From NCBI GenBank assembly GCA_002964805.2, contig PUDQ02000003.1, positions 1,364,001 to 1,428,000 on the forward strand: DNA of 64,000 nt. Reading direction: 5' to 3'. The notes below the pieces were generated by a model. The model was not told the origin of the DNA. It did no database searches and saw nothing but the letters and a program-made list of their open reading frames with translations. Both the position numbers and the translations under genes were made by a program. The DNA is from Trametes villosa. Its lineage: Eukaryota > Basidiomycota > Agaricomycetes > Polyporales > Polyporaceae. Of the stretch, positions 12,303 to 21,700 are shown piece by piece (within the stretch, counting starts at the first letter, position 1; each line of letters starts with the position of its first letter).

Positions 12303-13178
12303 GGTGTCTCGAGTCGGAGTGAGAGGCAGAGCTGCCGCTAGCCTCGGTGCGAAACGGTTGCGCAGTGTAGTCGTGATGACCTACCGCGACCATGACAGCC
12401 AGGTTTATATCGTACATACACGTACGTAGGCGCACTAGCAGTATATGGCTGCTACTGTGTCCTGTCAGAGGATAGATGGGCTCGGACATCTATCGAGCCC
12501 GATACGGTGGCGCTGAGAAGATGGCATCCCAAGAATCCTGTGAAGCTGTCAGAGCAGGTCTCCGTTTAGCTCGCAGCCGCCATCGAGAAGTCAAGATGGG
12601 TATCCCACCATAGAATTTATCACTGACGTACCCGGGAGGAAGCCCCCGAAGTACTCAAAAGCTCTCACCTGCTGTCTCCGGAAGCACTGTCCAACAATCG
12701 CGGTTGGTACAGATAAGAGATGAAGGAAGCTGCTCGCAGCCGTGACGTTCGTCAGGAGCGTCTGCGGAGCGTGATGCATGATGTCGAAGCCACCACCAGC
12801 GTCGCATGGATCTTGAAGCTTGAGAGCCAAGTCCCATAGAGGAACACAGCCGCCGTGGTGGCGCGGAAGCGTTGCTGAGCGCCGAATGTTGAACATTGCA
12901 CGTGTGAACCTGACAACACCCCTGGGTGGGCTCCTCGTAACCGCACTGGCAAAAACGAAACTGCCTGCCAGGTATTGTTAAGCCGCACATTTCACTGAGG
13001 ACCGGACCGCCTACGGCGGGCAAGCCTTCTGCGCTGACCATGCAGGCGCACGTAACAGTGAGAAGCATGCAATCCCCATGTTGAACAGAGCGTCGGTATC
13101 CAAGCACGTACACATCCATCTTACACGCCTCCACCATCCACAGCCACGCAAAAGAGAAACGGTCACACAGCACGGCGC
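12303..13178. other. Intergenic region with duplicated 3' flank of the MaoC gene
   Basis: Holds the promoter side of DUF6534-A and the 3' side of the MaoC gene. The part from about 12990 to 13178 has a diverged inverted copy at about 17520-17710. On the minus strand around 12750-12900 a short hydrophobic reading (AVFLYGTWLSSFKIHATLVV) could be a relic of a membrane-protein gene, but I cannot assign it. Confidence 0.35.
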
Positions 13179-14710
13179 TCAGAGCTTGCTCTTCTCCGCC
13201 TTCTTCACGTACGCGACGCCCGCGCCCAAGCACACCTGCCCACAAAGCCTCAGCATATGTATGACCCCCTTTTCGCGTTCTCCTCCTGGATCCGCCCCGC
13301 CAGGAGCCACCGCCAAGAGGAAAAAAAGCGCACGCACCTTGCCCGTCGCGACGTTCGTCGTCACGAACGCGACCTCCGTCTCGCCCTCGTGCCCTTTCGC
13401 CTTCGCGGGCCCGATCTCCCAAATGGATGTCTCGAGCGCGTCGCCCGGCTTCACGGGCGCGGTGAAGCGCACGCCGAACAGCGTGAGGGACCGCGGGTCG
13501 CCGCCGCCCACCGCGGACACGACCGCACGCGCGGCGAAGCCGAACGTCGCGAGCCCGTGCAGGATCACGCCACCGAAGCCCGTCGCTGCGCCGATAGCCG
13601 GGTCTGCGTCGTGGTGTGCGTTAGCTATCAGGTGCGGGGTGGGGGAGAGGAGGGGGAGAGGGGAGGGGAGGGAGGGGGACGCACTGATGTGCAGCTCGTT
13701 GTAGTCGCCGCTGAGGCGGTAGACGACGGCCTGCTCGGGCGTCGTCTGGTCGCGCACGACCCAGTCCGGCTTGCGGTCCTTGGGCGGGGGCGTGCCCTGC
13801 GGCGCGCCGCCGACGCGCTTCGTGAAGTTCCCGCCTGTTGCCTTCGCGCCGAGGTTGAACGAGCCGCTCTGTGCGCGGAATCAGCGCGAGCCGCTGGGGT
13901 GGAGAGGCAGGGCACGTACATGGAGCCGGGCGTAGGGCGTGCCCTGCGGGTCGACGAGCAGCACCTCGTTCTCGACAATAATCCCGGACTCTGAGGGGAG
14001 TGGTGTTAGGAGGTTATATGCGGGACTGGGGGGTAAAACTTACTGTTCTCGCTCACAGCGACGATGCGCTTCTTCAGTTTCCAGCCTGGGCCGCCGACTG
14101 CCGGGAGAGGCTTGAGAATCTCGATGGATTGGCTGCCGTGCACCTGCGCAGGAGGTGAGCGGCCACTCTGCGGAGTTGAGGAGTGGGGAGGGCGCATACA
14201 CCGCGGTTAGGGTCAAACTTGGGCAGACCGGGAGCATGCTTGCCGCCGGTCATGAGCTCCCGGAAGTTGACGACATCTTGGCTAGTACCTGCGAGAAAGT
14301 GGTCGGCGCGGTAGTCGCACACAGCGTGAGCTGAGTACTGACCTTTGAAAGGGAGCACTACGGGGTAGGTGGGGAAGGGCGCCCATGACTTGTCTACACA
14401 TGCTAGTCAGCCCGACTACAGCCTGGTAGCCTGACGCGAGCGGTTCTCACCGAGCTCTGGCGGTGTGAAGACGGTCAGTAAGCAGGAGGGGCGGTGGGGG
14501 GCGGGGGCGACGCACCGTTGATCAAAGCAAAGTCGTCCTTCTTCGCGCCAATACCGACGGCGTATACCAGGGTGTCGCGCTGGTTCCAGGTGACCTACGA
14601 GGAGGAGCACGAAGGTGAGGATGCGTCGCGTGCGTGAGAGGGGTAGGCAGACGCACCGGCTTGTCCTCATCCTCCCATCCGACGGCTGAAGCGAGGTCGA
14701 CTTTGGACAT
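13179..14710 (-). CDS. Peroxisomal MaoC-type (3R)-enoyl-CoA hydratase 2
   Basis: Stand-alone hydratase 2 of the MaoC/hot-dog superfamily, equivalent to the hydratase domain of peroxisomal multifunctional enzyme 2. It hydrates 2-enoyl-CoA to (3R)-hydroxyacyl-CoA in fatty-acid beta-oxidation. Exons read [35 protein letters not shown], an N-terminal hot-dog fold, then [12 protein letters not shown] and [14 protein letters not shown]. The catalytic Asp and His of the family lie in GDYN and ELH. A roughly 100-bp intron splits the motif directly after HI; my preferred acceptor makes the next residue Asn, where family members often have Asp. The protein ends AEKSKL, a canonical PTS1 signal for peroxisome import. 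The start at 14710 opens the conserved N-terminus. The 3' third of the gene is duplicated as a broken copy near 17.3 kb. Confidence 0.88.
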
Positions 14711-15025
14711 GATGGGCGTGTGGTAGTGATAGGTGTCTGGTGTTGGTAGCCGGAGAGGAATGCGGGGGCGAGTGCGGGGTAGCGAGGGGTAGAAGAGAGA
14801 GTCGAGAATCACATCCCGGGAAACACGGTAGCCGTCCGCTCACCCGGCTCGGGAACGGCCTCTCTTCTCGCGCCGGTCCCCGACGCGCATCGCGTGACCG
14901 CCGCGTCGGTGCGCGTGATGCGACGCGTGACGCTTCGTGACGGTGACAAAATATTGCGCTCGATCGTCTTCTCGCCTTCGCCTGTCTCTGCCTCTGCGTC
15001 TGTCCGGTCTCTGCTGCTTGCTACG

Positions 15026-17255
15026 ATGGCGTCCACCTCCGCTTCCGAACCGACGCACCCGGTCGTCTTCACGACCCAGACGCCCTATCCGCTTCCCTCC
15101 CAAAAGTTCATGATCCCCGCCTCATGGAAGCGCTACCAGCTCTCCCAACTCGTGAACAAGGCTCTCTCTCTGCCGAAGCCTATCCCATTCGAGTTCCTCG
15201 TACGCGGCGAGATCCTGCGCGGGACATTAGCAGAATGGTGTACAGAAAAGGGGATCGGGGAGGTGCGTGCGCTGCCCATGTTCTCCAAAACTAGCGTATA
15301 ACCTGGGTCAATGCCGTGCAGGAGGAGACCCTGGAGATCGAATACTTCGAGTCGGTCATGCCGCCACAGCGCATGTCTACCCTTCCGCATGAGGACTGGG
15401 TGTCGTCAGTCTCATGCCAATCACCCGGGTACGTCTCCTCAATATGATTCGCTTCGTGTTACGGTCGTCGTTCCCTTGTCTCCATCAAAGTACCTCCCCG
15501 CCCTACATCACGAAAAGCGAATAGTTTGTTTGGCTGGTACTTGCGCGCACATACCCCTTGGGAGCGCGCTGGCTTCGCGCGTCGCATGCTCGATGTTCTC
15601 CTAGCGGTAGACCGCGAGGCGCGGGTTATGTGCACCGGCCAAGCTTTCTCGCTCAAGAGCCGCCCAGGTATGACATACCGCGGACGGGTCCGCGCACGGG
15701 TGTCACGGTCGCAGGCGTTGATGTAACCGAAACGGCCCTGCACCTCTGCCGGCGTTGGCCCGCGGCCCTTCTCATGACGCGGTCCACATAGAAGGCTCTG
15801 TTCAGCCGTAGGCTCTCCGGCCATGACCATCCCGCAGTGCGCGCGGCGAAACGGACGAAATGATTCGCCCCAGACTATAGAGGACCCGTACCCTATTGTG
15901 CAATTTTGCAAGGGATGGTGCGCAACTGTGAATTATAGTTACATAGGTCGCGGACCGCGGGCACGGCAGGTCTTCATGTTCTGAAGGAGCGCTCTGCTTC
16001 GAGCGATCGCATGGCCCATTTTACACCTCTAGTGAGGCGCGCATACTCCGAGCACTCCTGCTCTTACTTTCACAACATCGCGCCCAGCGCGGTTGGCTAT
16101 CCTACTGGACGCATACACCCTACTCTTTCCACAATTACTCTCCACTGTGCGCACCATACTGACCATCCCAACCAGATCCTTCCTCACTGCGTCCTACGAT
16201 GGCGCGCTCCGGATATTCGACTACTCCCAAAAGCTTCTCCAGACTATCCCCGCGCACAGCGCGCCCGCCACCTCCGTCTGCGTCCTCCCCCCACCCTCCG
16301 ACTCTCCAGACTCCATCCTCGTCGCGAGCGCCTCGCACGACCTCACCGCGCGCCTCACGCGCATCGACCTCTCCGAGCCCGCCGCCCCGCGCGCAACGGC
16401 GCTCGCCGCGCTGCACCTGCACACCGCGCCGCTCTCCTCCGTCGCCGCGAGCGCGACGCACATACTCACGTCCTCCTGGGATGGCCTGATCGGACTCTGG
16501 GACACCGCGATCCCGGAGGCGGACGAGGTCCCGCTCGACGAGGCTGCCGCTGCTGCTGGGGAGGGGCGGAAAAAACGGCGCAAGGTCGCGCAGGAGGACG
16601 CGCCGAAGCGCAAGGCGCCCGCCGCGGTGCTGAAGAGCCACACCGCGCGCGTGTCGCGCGTCGTGTTCGGGCGCGGGGACGGCGCGCGCGCGGCGTATAG
16701 CGCCGGGATGGACTCGACGGTGCGCGCGTGGGACGTCGAGAACGGGCTGTGTACCAGTACGATCGTGCGTCTTTCCTTCCTCCGAGTTGTGTGTGCGTGT
16801 GTGTACGGGAGAGCTAATGTAGCGCACAGACGGCGGCGAACAAACCCTTCCTCGACCTCGCGCTGACGCAGAGCGGGACGAGCGCGCTCGCGGCGTCGAC
16901 AGACCGGACCGTGACGCAGTACGACCTGCGCGCGTCCGCGACGACGCCGTCCGTCGCCTCGCTCGCGCACCCCGCGACGCCCTCCTCCGTCGCCGTCGCC
17001 CCTCCTCCTTCTCCGGGGGCGGGCGCGTCGGGGGCGGAGCACCAGGTGGTGACGGGCGCGTACGACGGCGTGGTGCGGCTGTGGGACCTGCGGAGCACGA
17101 AGGGCGCGGTCGCGAGCTTCCGCGCGTGGGACGGCAAGGACGGCGGGCGCAAGATCTTGAGCGTGGACTGGGCGCGCGGGTTGGTCGGCGTTGGAGGCGA
17201 GGGGGGCGTCGAGGTGTGGAAGGCCGGGGAGGGCGAGCGCGCGTTTGCGGGTTAA
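15026..17255 (+). CDS. YTM1: Ribosome biogenesis WD-repeat protein Ytm1 / WDR12
   Basis: Ytm1 acts with Erb1 and Nop7 in the nucleolar complex that matures the 60S ribosomal subunit. The N-terminal NLE ubiquitin-like domain is recognisable (VVFTTQTPYPLPSQKF, LSQLVNKAL, FEFLVRGEILRGTLAEWC), followed by DWVSSVS. The WD40 repeats then read FLTASYDGALRIFDYSQK, LVASASHDLTARL, ILTSSWDGLIGLWDT, AYSAGMDSTVRAWDVENG and VVTGAYDGVVRLWDLRS, ending at 17255. A Lys/Arg-rich acidic insert (KKRRKVAQEDAPKRK) between repeats is common in this family. The intron at 15429-16175 joins DWVSSVSCQSPG to SFLTASYDG and is 747 bp, over ten times the usual size here. The start at 15026 is chosen because it directly precedes the NLE domain; an upstream in-frame ATG at 14894 adds only low-complexity residues. 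Confidence 0.92.
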
Positions 17256-17304
17256 CGCTGAGTGGTATGCTGTATGCGGTGCGTTATCAATTACCCGACA
17301 TATA

Positions 17305-17710
17305 TGGGCTGCACCGACGCAGGAGCGGCCGAATGATACGGCGTTTGAACCGTCCATATGGGAGGGCGCGTTCGTGACGGAGAGCATCGCGACAGGCAAG
17401 GGGGGTGAGCATTACCTTTCGCATGAAGCGTGAGAGGGGATGTAGGGGATGCGCGTGAGCTGACTGTACGGACAGGTGTGCTTGGGCGCGGGCGTCGCAT
17501 ACGTGAAGAGCACCCTTGCCGAACGTGTTTCGGTTCCTGCTTGGCGCGGCCGTAGGTGCAAAATGGTTGTATACCTGCCGGGTTACCGACAGCTCTCCGT
17601 TCAACATGGGGGTTGCATGCTTCTCCGTCTGAATGCGTGCGCCTGCGTGGTCGACACGGACGAAGCCCCGGCGCAGGCGCTCCGGTCCTCGATGCTTGAT
17701 GAGCGAGGCG
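17305..17710 (+). pseudogene. Broken 3' fragment of the MaoC hydratase gene
   Basis: A diverged inverted copy of the 3' third of the MaoC gene at 13.0-13.5 kb. The readable pieces are PSIWEGAFVTESIATGKG, a short intron with donor gtgagc and acceptor acag, then [11 protein letters not shown]. These correspond to [18 protein letters not shown] and [11 protein letters not shown] of the intact gene. A stretch of roughly ten codons after SIWE is missing, and the C-terminus runs into STLAERVSV, so the AEKSKL peroxisomal signal is lost. Similarity continues into the 3' flank (tgttcaacatggggttgcatgcttct here is nearly the same downstream of the intact gene). No start codon or upstream catalytic exons remain. 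It sits just after YTM1. Confidence 0.7.
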
Positions 17711-18424
17711 GCTCAAAAGATCTCGCAGGTGGGTTTGGGCTCTGTGAACTCGTTCATGACGAAACCGAGAGCGCCGGAAGCGCTTCCGCGATACCACCGC
17801 TTCTGCCATCGCCCCGATTCTCCTCTGTATCAATCGCGATAGTTGGTGTTTGCGGGTACAATGCTTCTCGAGACCGCAGGCACGAGTGTTCGCGGTTGGC
17901 GGTCTATCTTCCGTGGCGCCCCCGCGGGCTACGCTGACGCGTTCGACCATTAACGCAATCTTCTTTCGACTTCGGTACGGCGAAGAGGACCCCACCATCC
18001 AGGCTGCGGATCAGCTATGGACGGCAGGAGCGGGCCGCTCACGAAGAGTGGCTGTGGACGAGGCGGACTGAGGAAGAGGTGATATGCTTTCGAGGTACGT
18101 CAGTGATACATTCTACGGCGGGATACTCTGACTTCTCTGGGGTGGCAGCGAGCACAACGGAAACAGACTCTGACAGCACCCGTACGAGGTGCTTGGGATA
18201 CCATTTTCTCAGCGCGCCGCCCCGGGCTTGATAGAACATGATGCCGAGTCCATCGAAGATAATGTATTTACATGTTACAGGCTCAACTCGAAGTTATGAT
18301 GACTTACGATTCAGGCATGCATGATGGATTCGGTCTTTCAGCGAAACATTTACACCCCTGACTGTATCTACTGCATCGCATGTTCGTTGCCCACCCTCTA
18401 CGCCAAGTATACTCCGGCTCTCGT
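17711..18424. other. Intergenic; from 18257 on, duplicated UbiA 3' flank
   Basis: No gene recognised. The portion 18257-18424 is the 3' flank of UbiA-2 and is nearly the same as 9727-9898 inverted. Confidence 0.4.
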
Positions 18425-20345
18425 TCAAACGAAGGGAGCGACGTGCAACACACAAAGCCACACCTACGCCGCGGACCGTCAGCACGACGATGATACACCA
18501 TCTGCAGGCTGCAGACGTACATTGTACAGCACGTACGCCTGGGCGTCCGACTTGCGGTTCCGGCCCCGCAAGAACCAGACACCAGTGGCAAAGCCGGATG
18601 TGATGAGCGCGACCGCGAGCTCCATACGAAGTTCCCAGAGGTATGCGACGAGGAGCGACCACGCGGGGACTGCGGCTGCGGTGAAGGCGCGGCTCGCGGC
18701 GGGATAAACGAGCGGGAGCGTGCGGCGCCCGATCGCGGCGTCGCCCTCGACGACCTTGAAGTCCTGCGCCTGGATGGTTGTGAAGATGACCAGGGCGTTG
18801 ACCGCGGCGATCTTGACCACAGCGGGTGCGATGCCTGGCGGGGGACGCGTTCATTCGACAATAGCGGCGGTGAGTATGACCGGACACGCACCGTGATGTC
18901 CGACGTGCGCCGCCCCGATGCAGAAACAGCCGTATCCGACAGCGTTCAACGCGTTGCGAGTGAGCCAGTACGAGCTCATGTCTCCCTCGTTGTACGCGAG
19001 GGTGCACAGCGTGATCACGAGCGTGGGTTCAAGCACCCCGCACCAGTACGAGATGAGCAGACACGTGGGGAGGAGGGCCCAGCGGAGGCGGCGGGCGCTG
19101 GCGACGGTGATCCGGCCCGCAGGTATCGGTCGGTCGGGCTTGTTCTTGCGGTCTTCACCGGGATCGCGGACTTGGTTGGCGAGGCAAAACTGCAGGAGGT
19201 GGAGCGCCACCCAGGATAGGCGAGTGAGCACCCCGGCAAGGCGATAGTCCCCCGCGGCAACCACCCCGAAGGACGTCTACGAGTGTCCCTGGTCAAGACA
19301 TGCTTCTGAGAGAGAGGAGCTGCTTACGTTTGGTATCAACATGGTCTTGATGTCGGACTGGATGAACCCGTAGAAGATGAGCGCGATGTCGAGCAGTTTG
19401 GAGCCTCCTGTCCGGATGGATGTCGGCATAACGCGGTCCGTTTCTTGTTGCGCGGTGTTCGCCATGTCGAGCTGATGTTCACGACACTGTCGACTAGGCG
19501 GGCACCCATGTTGCACTTTAAGTACTCACTGCAGGGCGTCACGGACGTCGTCATTTGTACGCCGGTGACTTTCGAGAAGCCGCAAAGTTGCATAGTTCGC
19601 CTTGGCCGTCCGTGCGTCCGAAGATGACACCAGAGCTCTGACGGAGTCCCGCCACGGCGACCGGCGTCGGCTTGTGATATGACGAGGCTGTTGACAGCGC
19701 GCAGTGTTCAGAGATACCTGATGCCACCACTATCGCGAGCCGTGCATGCTCGCGCGGTGAGGCGACCGTTTACTGTCCGTCGGTCACGTTCAGTAATTCT
19801 GCGATACGACTATGAAATATGAAGACTCACTGGCTTGATTTCCTGATGAGTTGTTAAACGCTAGCAAGTGTGTCTGCTGCAGGTTCGTGCAGTCAATTGC
19901 ACTAGAAGCCTAGCCTGAACGCCACTTGGAAGTTGGCGCGCGCTCGGGCTATAGATCCACCGCTACTGGGACTCTCGGCAGTATATAATGCGCTTGGGGG
20001 CGGCAACGAACGCCACGCGCAACTGCGAGGTTGTAGAAGTCGTAAAGGCCAGGACTCGGAAGCACACGCAGCTGTGACTGCGGTTCAAGCACAGCGCGTC
20101 GGGATCCATCTTGTTCCCCGGCTCGGAAAGTGATATTTCATCCTGTACGTCAGTGGCGGCCCTGGATACCTGCGTCCGGACCTCTAGCATGGCCAAACGT
20201 TTTCGTGTTGCAGTCGGTAGTCTATATTTCAGCAGTGTCAGCGCGCGAGCAGGAGAAAAGCAATAGGCGCCCGGAACGAAGCGCCATCGCTGGCATCGTA
20301 TTTGTCTGCGTTTGGCTCTGATGAAGAGGGGGCTTTCGTTCGTAC
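18257..20345 (-). repeat. Inverted segmental duplication, right copy (UbiA-2 unit)
   Basis: Inverted match to 7770-9898, covering UbiA-2, its upstream flank and its 3' flank. Conserved non-coding words on both sides of the gene show that the copy was made at DNA level and is not a processed copy: introns are kept at the same places. Confidence 0.75.
18425..19465 (-). CDS. UbiA-2: UbiA-family protein with altered second Asp motif
   Basis: Exons (reading order) 19328-19465, 18892-19276, 18521-18834 and 18425-18463 give 291 residues, with intron positions identical to UbiA-1. The first metal-binding loop is kept (NQVRDPGED, with Asn and both Asp in register). The second loop reads DFKVVEGD, so the middle Asp of the DFKDVEGD motif of its paralogues has become Val. 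The exon after intron 2 is 21 bp shorter than in UbiA-1, removing seven residues before VKIAAVN. The frame is open throughout, so this is a candidate diverged or weakened enzyme and not an obvious pseudogene. The start at 19465 matches the UbiA-1 start exactly in exon length. It is divergent from DUF6534-B. Confidence 0.82.
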
Positions 20346-21700
20346 TACTATGTGCATCTACCAAACTGTCTTGTCTACACTGTCCTCGACGTCTGTGCGC
20401 TGTCGGAAGACAGGGAAGGGCAAAAAACTCAACCCCGAGCCTGCTTCGTCCTCGAATCGATGCCGTCCTCCCTGGCAACGTTTGACGCTTCGTCTAATAC
20501 GTAGGCTCCATTTGACACCTCGCAGTGTGTGGCTACTACTTCAATCGCGCGAACGGCGTAAGAGCGGCGCCGGGTGCATGGAACGCCCGTAGTGGCGTCG
20601 CGATGCTGCACTTCTAGGCGTTTTGCGGCGTTACCGTGTGCCGCGACGTCTGTCGACGAGCGTTGTATCGCAAACTCCGCTGCAAGCGTCTTCTTTGCCT
20701 CCAGGTTCTACGTCTCTCCGATCGAGGCCTATCTATTCAATATCAGCGACACAAGCTTTTGGACACTTCGAACAGCAGTATCCTTGCAGTGGAAGCACCG
20801 CCATCGCCACCGGGCCACTTCAGTTCCTCGCTTACTTCAAGCCCACGACAACGCCGCGTTTCCTCCCCGTTTCCCGTAGAGACGCTCGGCCCAAGTCTTC
20901 CTTCGTAGCATCTGCCTCGGTGGCGCCGCAGCGCTTACATATTCGGCGGTGTTCAATGCAAAGCCCGAGGGGTTTTCATTTTTGGCCAACCGCCCATAGG
21001 GGTGAAAGCAACTCGTACACATGGAGCTTGTGGTCGCGCGGGGACAACCTACCACGCAACAAAGACACTGAACCGCCTTCCGGATGGGCCCTCGCCGTGT
21101 TGTTGACGGTGAGATACTCTCTGCACGCCGGCGGGGAGCGGAACCTATTCTGACAGCTCAACAGATTCCTCGCCACGCTTCTTGATGATGCGTGGAGGTT
21201 TGCTCACGCCCCCATCTAGCCGCTTCAATAAGAGGTGGTAGAGGTGCCTAATCATCAGATATACCCGCTCCAGATCGTCATATTGCTGTGGCCGACGGAA
21301 CGAATGGCATCCATGATTTCCACTTCTGAGCTTGAACTCACTGTCTCAGCACGAGTAGCCATCCCTCGGCGTGGCAGATGAGGGTGGTAAGTGGTCTGCA
21401 ATCGCTCTCACTGCGCTTTTGATATGACATGTCCTCGTCTGACCATCTCTGGATGTAGAGGAGCACAAGAACGGGGTTCTCGGCATAAGATGGACGCGCC
21501 GCTCATATCAACATCGGCGTCTCAACATCATCGCGCCACCCTCCCGCGTTTTCCCCGGCGTTCACTGCGGACTTGCCTTGTAGACAGCGCCGTTTTCCAT
21601 CCGCAGATGGCGGGCCGTTCAAGCAACGCCGCGCGAGCGCCGCTCAAAGGGAGTGCGCTATAAGTATCGTGCGTCGTGCGTCCTGATAACCAAAATCCCC
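19466..21700. promoter_or_regulatory. Divergent region between UbiA-2 and DUF6534-B
   Basis: The first 0.9 kb is the duplicated UbiA upstream flank. From about 20345 to 21650 I see only unassigned sequence. A plus-strand frame at 20623-21153 stays open but lacks homology or a plausible splice context that I recognise. A TATA-like ctataagt at 21659-21666 lies about 35 bp before the DUF6534-B start. Confidence 0.35.

Noticed and set aside
12655..13422. Minus-strand frame of 255 codons overlapping the MaoC 3' end
   Set aside because: It runs in a different frame from the MaoC exons and across their intron and stop. The spliced MaoC frame explains the conservation.
16221..17399. Long minus-strand open frame (392 codons) over YTM1
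   Set aside because: It is the antisense shadow of GC-rich YTM1 exons. It has no domain and is Arg/Ala-rich as expected from reverse-complemented coding sequence.
18294..19007. Minus-strand frame of 237 codons over UbiA-2
   Set aside because: Alternative frame of the UbiA-2 exons. The other frame gives the conserved UbiA motifs.
20623..21153. Plus-strand frame of 176 codons upstream of DUF6534-B
   Set aside because: No recognisable domain, no codon or splice evidence, and it lies in a promoter-side gap; not enough to call a gene.
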